Assembly (NCBI GenBank): GCA_024291935.2
Contig: CM044322.1
Span: forward strand, 69,431,405 to 69,495,404
DNA: 64,000 nt
Direction of reading: 5' to 3'
DNA from: Okapia johnstoni
Taxonomy: Eukaryota > Chordata > Mammalia > Artiodactyla > Giraffidae
Below the pieces are notes generated by a model. The model worked only from the letters and a program-made list of their open reading frames with translations, did not search any database and had not been told where the DNA came from. The position numbers were made by a program, and so were the translations under genes. Shown in pieces: positions 57,015 to 64,000 of the stretch. The stretch's first letter is position 1. The number at the start of each line of letters is the position of its first letter.

Positions 57015-58866
57015 GAGATGACCTGTAATCCAGCAGGGAGTGGAAAGGTGGATGAGTTAGGAGTGGCCAGGAGTTTGGTCATGAGTACATGGGACTAAAT
57101 ATCCATGGGATGCACATTCTACTTTTGCTTGAAACTGTACATAATAAAGGATTTTTTTAAAAAAGTGGTAGAGATGAAGTATGATCTTTGTTATCCTGGA
57201 CTTTAAAGGCCAAAGGTTATGAGGGTTAGTCCTTCCTCCTCAAGGGCTGGGACGGTTCAAGAGCCCTGGCCCCGAGCTTCATCAGGCCACTCCCCCACCC
57301 CCACCCTGCCCCACCCGATCCTATGAGAGTGCCCATCTTGATGAAGCCATTTCCTTCCACCCATCACTGTGGGAGGGGACCAAGGAGTGACCAGGAGGGG
57401 GAGTCAGAGCCCACATAGGCCAATCTCCATCAGGTCACAGGGCACTACTCCAGATATCAGGAAACAGCAGCCCTAGCTCAGGGGCTCAAGGCAGAACCAA
57501 AGACCCTTTGTATGCAGCCAGCTGCCTCCCAGGAAGACCTCCCAGCTCCTTCCCCTCCTCTCCACACTGTCTGGCACCCCCAAAAAACCACACGACTCCT
57601 CCCTTGGGATTAAACTCACATGGGAAAATCGCAAGTTTTAAGCAAAGGCCCCTGGTTAAAGCTTTTTTCCCCTGTAGGGTGATCCATGCTTTCTGTTGAC
57701 AGTGGTTCGATTTCACTCATTCCTCCGATGCTCTCAAACCTTAAAGTTGTTCAGAAAGAACTCTGTCTCCCTCCTTGGTCCTGCTCTGCAGATGGAGTTA
57801 TGTATGTAGCTATCCCAGATATGCAGCTATTCTGACATTCCTAACACCTGGCCAAAGAGGGAGCTGGGAGGATTCCTGGAGTGCAAGGCAGATTGCAGCC
57901 AAAAGCTTAAGGGGAGACATAGAAACAGAAGGCTAGCCAAGCAAGACATCTCAGGCCCATAGCTTAATACTGTGCTTGCCAGGTATACCCTCCCAAAGCA
58001 GAGCACCACAATTAAGCCAATAGAGACCACACCCGGGCTCTATTGCCCCCTGGAAGTTGGGGTGAAGAGACTCTCAACTTGGTTGAGACAGAAAAGGGCA
58101 GCAATGAGCCCTCAGTTCCTACCTGGTCTAATGAAAGTTATAGAGTTGGGAGAGACGTCTGAGTGAACTGCTTGGAGTAGCCCCGAGAGTCGGATTTTTA
58201 GAGGTGGGGCTGGATCTCTAATAATTTCATGGAAAACAGAGATTTGTCAGTGTGATGCATACACAGACGGAAGACCCTGTAACCAGGGGGCTCATCTCCA
58301 CTGTCTCTGGAAGCCTGGGCTGGAAACCTTTCTGGTACCCGAGTCCCCGGTGGCAGAGTTATCTGGGTCTTTCACAACCAGGAGCAGATTGTTGATTGGT
58401 CATGGGTCTATCACTAGGAACAAGAGATTAGCCTCAGGGATGACAAGGATGGCACACCGATATGGAAAGGTGGCCAGAATCACCTCCGAGTCTCACCACT
58501 TGGGCAATTTCACTGAAATCTACCAGGGTCTCAAGACTCAAAACTTGGGCTGAATGGGCTCCATCAGAAATTCTCCAACTGTAACTACTAGCTTTAAAAA
58601 TTACAACAGGCTTGCAAATAGCTCATGTATGAGCGAGAAACCTGCATTCTTTTATTCTGTCTTTGAGTTCTTTCTGGGGAGAGAGGGGTTGACAAATTTC
58701 TTGGAAAGTCCTGTTATCAGGTCTAGGTGTCCAACAGAGCCTGAACTCAGTGTATAATGTACAAAGCACATTTCTGTTTCCAGTCTCGTCATCATGAGTG
58801 TGGGCACTAAGCAGCAGTGATGAGAGTAGACTCATGGTGCCTGTTTGCCCAAGAGCCCCCAGTTAC

Positions 58867-59191
58867 CTGTGCAATGACTTCAGGGTCCATGGGCCGGTGG
58901 TTATTGAAGCTTTTTGACCTTCCTGCTGTCACTGTCTTCCGGATCTGTGGACTGTCCAGACGATTCTTCAGCGATGAGTGGCGGCTGATGGAGTTGAGGC
59001 TTCCATGCCCACTGATGGAACACTTATCCGGCCCTTCCTTGGGGAGGCTCTGGCTCAGGATGGGCTGGGAAGACGGGCGGCAGCTAGCCCCCACCCCCGG
59101 GGAGGCAGAATCAGTCAGGGAACTGCTCAGCCCGTGGCCATCGCTCCGAAATGTTTTCCGGATGCTCCCAGATTCTGGCCGCTTTCTTTGC
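58867..59191 (-). CDS. SRGAP2: SRGAP2 penultimate coding exon
   Basis: Acceptor CATTGAAG|G, donor GCACAG|GTAACT, 325 bases. It encodes QRKRPESGSIRKTFRSDGHG, LSSSLTDSASPGVGASCRPS, a basic/Ser-rich middle, and SKSFNNHRPMDPEVIAQ. It joins in phase to DIEATMNSA in the last exon. This is the disordered C-terminal tail, nearly identical to human. Confidence 0.96.
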
Positions 59192-62100
59192 CTTCAATGA
59201 CAAACAGAAAGGGCAGTGTCATCAGGAAGCCCTGGCTCTGAGGAAGCCAGGATGAGTGAGAGAGAGGCAGGTGTTGGCACCCAGGGACTTCGGGAAGAAG
59301 AGGACACAAAGCATGTCCTCTCTTGTTTCACCTTCCCTTGCTTTCTCTGAGTCTGTCCCCCTGCCACCCCCGACCTGGGCAAAGGAGAAACGGATACTTA
59401 CTTGCTCATGGGCTTTGAGTTCTTGAGATGTAAGGTGCTGTCAGAAGAAATGTCTGATTAAGTGAAAGTTTCTAATGGGAGACAGATTCATGAAAAGGCA
59501 CCCTCCATTACCTGCTTTGAGTGGAAACCAGGCCTCAGATAGGAAAAAAAGTCTCTCCATTACCAAGGAGATAGGGAACTGATGGTAAAAGGAGAGTTGA
59601 CTTTCCCAAATTTTAGCATGTTTCTTAGTCCCCTGACGAGACTGCAATTATTTTGGGCTTTGGCAAGAGGCTGTTGTTGCTTACTCTGCAGACACGGAAA
59701 GGAGTATTTTTCAAGAGGCTGCAATGCTTCAGAGCTCGGGCCACATTTGTGCATTTTCTAGGGTGGAAATACATCTATATGACCCTAAGTCACCCAGCAC
59801 TGGGCTGAACCCAGGCTCTGAGTCAATTTGTTTCAGCCCACTAAGGCTCTCAGACGAAATGGTTTGGCAGAATCCTACTCATACGGGTGTTGCCTACTGC
59901 TGAGTAATTTCATTATCTCTTGGAATCAGATTTAAAGGATCTAAAGCAAGAGGCTATGCGACTTTTGGTTTGGGATGGCCACTGGGCAGCTCTGATCTTG
60001 AATCTACTAAGGGCCGCTGAGGCTGAGGTGGGAGTTAGGGATGGAAGAAGGGAAGGCCCAGCATGGTAGGCCCTGAAGATAAGGAGCTAGTCCTTGGGGC
60101 AGGGCCAGGATTCTAGCCAGTCCTGGTCCTATTGACCAGGGAGGTCTTCCTCGTCATAAATCCCTGGACCTGGCTGGGATCTGGCACACTGTAGCACTCA
60201 TGAAGCTGCCTGCCTCGGTAGTTTTGGCCTTGGGAATCAGCCACTCTGGAGTGGATAAAGGATGTTTTCAGAGTCTTATAAGGTCCAGTTGAAATGACTT
60301 TTCTTCCTCTGCAAAGTCTTCTCTGGCACCCACCCCTGTTGGTAGGTAGGTTCGATTGCTCTCAATTCTGTTCCTTCAGGGCGTCTATGGAACCACTTTT
60401 TAGTTACCTGTCTGTATGGTATTCACCTTGCCAGACCGAGAGCTCCGAGGGCAGGGAACATCTTATTCCTGTCTGAATGACTTGGCACAGTAGCAGGTGC
60501 TCAATAAATGTGTGGAGTTGAAACGAAAGGCCACACCCGAATAACTCTTTGCTGATTTCCTCTTTCCACTTGAGGAGGGCTGACTCACAAGGCCAAAACT
60601 GCTGAGGAGGCAGACATACGGAGTGGCTGGTGTGGGCCAGGCCCCTAGGATGTAAAGAGAGGGAGACAGTGTTCCTGGTTTCAAGGATCTCAGCCTGGTG
60701 GAGGATCTGATCCAGTTTGAGTCCTGAGATTGCTTTGGGAATACAGAATAAGGGCACCTAACTCAGCCCTGAGGAATTCAGGGGTGTCAGAAAGGCTTCC
60801 CCAAAGAGCTCAATCATCAGATTGAGTCTTGAAGAAGAAGAATCGACCAGGTGAGGAGACAGCAGATGGGAAGGTCCAGGGGTGAGAGAGAACCCAGGGC
60901 ACTCAGGAGAGAAGGAGCTTGGGTGGAGAGCTGAGTGGGGCGGGAGGCATGGCTGAATCAGTCCGAAGGGCAAGATATGCCAGGGAACGGCTGCTCATCC
61001 CTGACCAGCTGGTAGTCTGGGCAGACCACATCCTCTAAGAGCCCATCCTGATACCGCAACCAAGGAGTTCACAGGAACTCTACCAGATGTTCATCTGTTG
61101 ACTATTCTGGCTACTACTCTCTACAATTCCTTTGTACAAATGGCAACAAATATATGACGGCTTAAAAATATGTACCCGACTAATTAGCTAACTCTCCCTC
61201 CACCAACCTTGCCTTGGTTTCTGGGTTAATTATAGTCTTACAACCTTATGATTATAGGCTTATAATTAACACAGACTTGTAAATAAGGAAGAAAATGCGA
61301 TCAGCCCACAGTTAACGTTTTACTAGCTGGCCCTCCCAACAGGGTACGAAGCTGGAGGGAAATGAATAAAATCCTCAGTCTTTTTTACCAGTCTGATTTA
61401 AATGAGAACTATACTGGCTAAGTGAGCTGAATCAGCTACTTTACTAAGAGGGTGAAAGACATGGAAAAGAGCCACGTGCCCCAAACACTCCCCCTGCTAC
61501 CATCTGGTTGGAATAAAGCCAAGAGATCTGGGCGACCTGGTGCAGTTTAAAAACAACAAGCATCTTTTATTCTCCTTCCAGTTTCAGTATCCAGAGGCTA
61601 CGGTTAACAGGTTTTCAATGTGCAAATCATTTCATTCCTCCAAAGCCAGAGGGGAATAAAAACTGTACATCATCTCCAATCCATATTCATCGGAAGCACC
61701 CTGGGGCTTGTCATCCTGCTGGCACTGGGCCAAGTTTCAGGGTCTGGCGGAAAGAGGTCTGTAGGCTTTGGGACTTGGTGTCTGGCCCCTTGAGATGAGA
61801 TTAGTTCTCCAGTAACCTGAATGTCTCTAGGGGAGGCAGCAGCACACGGGCGTGGAATCCCTCTAGACAGCCAGATCGGGTGTGAGTGGAGTAAAAACCC
61901 CAGGATGTTGCTAACAGCCACAATGAAAGCCGGGGGCAGAGTTACGAGCCTGCTGGATGAAAGTGGGCATCTGCACAAGGACTAGTAGGGCAGGATGATA
62001 CGCTGGCTAAAGCGGTAGAGGAAAATGGCAAATTATTTCTTCTGGTGTGAAATGGCAAGAGGAAAGGGAGCTGGGGTTAGGCAATGAACGAAGATCGCAG

Positions 62101-62617
62101 GACGGAGCTTTCCGTCAGGGGTGGGGAGTGGTCTCCTTTCCTCCAGGGGAGTGAATGCAGGGGATAACGTGAACCTGGCTGAAGACACAGGAGACTTTGG
62201 ATTTTTGAACAGACAGGACCAAGGAAGACGTCAAAGACTATTACTGGAGTCAAAACTGAAAAAGAGAAGGCATCTCTGAGAAACAGTACAAAACTAAGCT
62301 GTGTGAAGTGACTGCAGCTTTGGCCAGAGTTTTAGCGGTCAGACGGCCAGGAAGGCCTGAGTGGACAGCCGCTTCGGGGACAGAGGGGCACACTTGGTCC
62401 TCAGGGTGACGGCCGCGTGCCAGGCCTGTGGAAGGGGTCTGTGGACGTCTCCTCGGCCCTGTCTGCCCTGCAGCAGCTGCGGGCCCATGCAAGTGGTGGG
62501 GCTGGGGAGCGGGGGCCCTATGCACAGCACAGGGATGGAGGGGGCGGTTAGGCCAGAGGGTGAGGCTGGGTGTCGCCAAGTCATTCAGGGGAGCAGAAAA
62601 TGAAAAGCAGAGCTTAC

Positions 62618-62764
62618 TTGTTGATGTTTGCAAGATAAATATCGGCTACATGACCCCCACTGGGACAGCTGGCCCCCGCTCTGGCTGTCACCTTTTCTTC
62701 AGGTGGCTCAGAAATGACCTCAATCTCAGACTTGGGGCTGGACCTCTCCACGACACCGTCCTCG
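62618..62764 (-). CDS. SRGAP2: SRGAP2 coding exon after the SH3 domain
   Basis: Acceptor TGCCCCAG|C, donor AACAA|GTAAGC, 147 bases. It encodes EDGVVERSSPKSEIEVISEP, PEEKVTARAGASCPSGGHVA and DIYLANIN, following directly on the SH3 domain in human. The preceding SH3 exon lies beyond the right edge. Confidence 0.95.
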
Positions 62765-64000
62765 CTGGGGCAGGAGGGGCAGGCAGGCAGGCAGGAGGGG
62801 AAAACAACAACACAAAAAGCAATGTTAAATCGGCAAGATGGCGCCCCCCTCACACACGCGACCCGCAACGGCTCTGAGGCAGCAGCGATGCCTGGCTGGG
62901 CTCAGGGAGCGGAGGCAAGGGGAGCTATGGGCCTCTGGGGGGTCGCTTAAATACAAATAAATAATCCTGCTGAGTCCTGCGGGGTCCTCAGCTCCTCCGG
63001 AAAGCTTGGCTAGGGGACACCTGGATTCGAGGCATCTGCCTTCTACCCCTCGCTGCTCTCCTGGGGCGCTGTGCTGGGGCCACCTCCTGCAGGTTGCGGT
63101 TTATGTGCTCAGGTCCTGAGCAGCGCTGGGGAAGGACAGTCAGCTCTGCCGTGGCTCTGGAGGTGCCGGCGTTGAGGCAGGACCCCGCCACACTCTGTCG
63201 TAGCGCATCCAGCCCCGCTTAGAGCGTCCAAGCCAGTCCCACTTCTCGCCACTGCTCTCCCGGCCCCTCTGGCTACTGATGACAAAGAAAGCCCCTTCTC
63301 CCCCACAATTCATCTTCTCTCGGTCCTGTGGTGAAGTCATAATGCTAAATTTGGGAGGGTCCTGTCCACGCACAGATGGCCACCAGGTATGCGATGTTAT
63401 CAACACAGGGAGGACTTCCCCGCAGAGCGAGCCGGGGAGAGGCTTGGGAGGGTGCAGACTCATTCAGGATATCAACCTTTAAAAAATAATATTAAGGGAA
63501 GGACTAAAAACACTGACAGCATAGTATCCAAGGGGAGTCGGGGGCAGAGGCAGGGCACTAGGGCATGGGGGCAGGACTGGGGGGCTATGGGGAAAAGCCT
63601 TCCTGAGGGGGAGACACAGCTGCAAAGAGTGGCACTCCACAGACAGCCCACGCAAGGAAGTCTGTCTGGGATTGTCCCACAGCCCTTGGCTCCCCAACGT
63701 TCTTCCCCCTCCTCTCCCCTGTCTTTCCCCAAGTCAGCCTCATTAAATGAGCTGGGTTATTTCCACAAAGCTGCTTACGCTACATTTCTACTAGAAAATG
63801 AGCTCAACATTTTCATTTACAAGTGGACAGGCTGAGGGGAACACGATTGTTTTAAGAAAAAAGGAAAGAGAAATCAAAATGTTTCCCCAACCTGATCTTT
63901 CCAGAAAGGAACTGTAAGTGGTCAGATAATTAGCCCTCATCATCCCTCATCAGGTATAAATACGGATGAGCATGGGCTTGGGGTGGCGGGATGTGACTAG
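62765..64000 (-). other. SRGAP2: SRGAP2 intron (partial, runs off right edge)
   Basis: No SH3-type exon (motifs such as ALYDY/WWEG or IPHQYI) appears in any minus frame up to the window end, so this is intron. No recognisable repeat is prominent. Confidence 0.75.

Larger units (their letters stand above)
52975..64000 (-). other. SRGAP2: SRGAP2 gene, 3' end (partial)
   Basis: The last three coding exons, two complete introns and the 3' UTR are present, plus part of the intron before them. SRGAP2 (SLIT-ROBO Rho GTPase-activating protein 2) bends membranes through an F-BAR domain, acts on Rac1, and controls neuronal migration and spine maturation. Only the C-terminal tail after the SH3 domain is encoded here: 856 coding bases. 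The exons join in phase and read nearly as in human. Confidence 0.96.

Noticed and set aside
59402..59422. Possible extra SRGAP2 micro-exon (strong donor AGCAA|GTAAGT)
   Set aside because: With either nearby acceptor the inserted sequence meets TGA in the phase set by the neighbouring exons, and the human protein joins the flanking exons directly (LANINK-QRKRP). At most it could be a poison exon.
1..64000. CRISPR arrays, tRNA or rRNA genes, prokaryotic or viral systems
   Set aside because: No regularly spaced repeat-spacer array and no rRNA or functional tRNA gene was seen. tRNA-like B-box sequences all lie within SINEs. The window is a mammalian gene region.

Overview
The window is ordinary euchromatic mammalian DNA from a ruminant, almost certainly a bovid. 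The interspersed repeats are ruminant tRNA/BovB-derived SINEs (Bov-tA/Bov-A2 type, ending in the typical GTCGCAAAGAGTCGGACACGACTGA-like tail) and CHR-type cetartiodactyl SINEs, over a background of decayed L1 and MIR copies. The order SRGAP2 - IKBKE - RASSF5 is that of human 1q32.1. Cattle, sheep, goat and similar species cannot be told apart from the sequence alone. I find no microbial features, CRISPR array or viral gene.

All three genes are read from the minus strand, so transcription runs from high to low coordinates. Right part (about 52.97-64.0 kb): the 3' end of SRGAP2, with its last three coding exons (62764-62618, 59191-58867, 56535-56152) and a 3' UTR of about 3.2 kb ending at a poly(A) signal near 52991. 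The upstream SRGAP2 exons (F-BAR, RhoGAP, SH3) lie beyond the window. Middle (about 24.76-44.98 kb): a complete IKBKE coding sequence in 20 coding exons. I joined these by splice sites and phase. They give 2157 coding bases, i.e. 718 residues plus stop, two residues more than human. The non-coding first exon and promoter must lie between about 45 and 52 kb but could not be fixed. Left part (1 to about 16.3 kb): the CpG-island promoter and first coding exon of RASSF5 (15596-15124), followed by about 15 kb of its first intron, which runs off the left edge.

The genes do not form an operon. They are neighbours in a conserved mammalian block. IKBKE (IKK-epsilon) is an innate-immune kinase, RASSF5 a Ras/Rap effector of lymphocytes, and SRGAP2 an F-BAR/RhoGAP regulator of membrane protrusion.

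I see no wholly new system. The most notable observations are: (1) a 223-bp copy of the SRGAP2 last coding exon inserted into the 3' UTR of the same gene, flanked by a perfect 26-bp direct repeat that looks like a target-site duplication, and carrying the human-like Met codon where the coding exon has Val; (2) a one-base frameshift in a G/C run in RASSF5 exon 1; (3) a 46-bp tandem duplication that doubles the RASSF5 exon 1 splice donor; (4) a G-rich minisatellite in an IKBKE kinase-domain intron; (5) replacement by Asn of the IKBKE residue aligned with human Thr501; (6) a close pair of kappaB-type motifs upstream of IKBKE.
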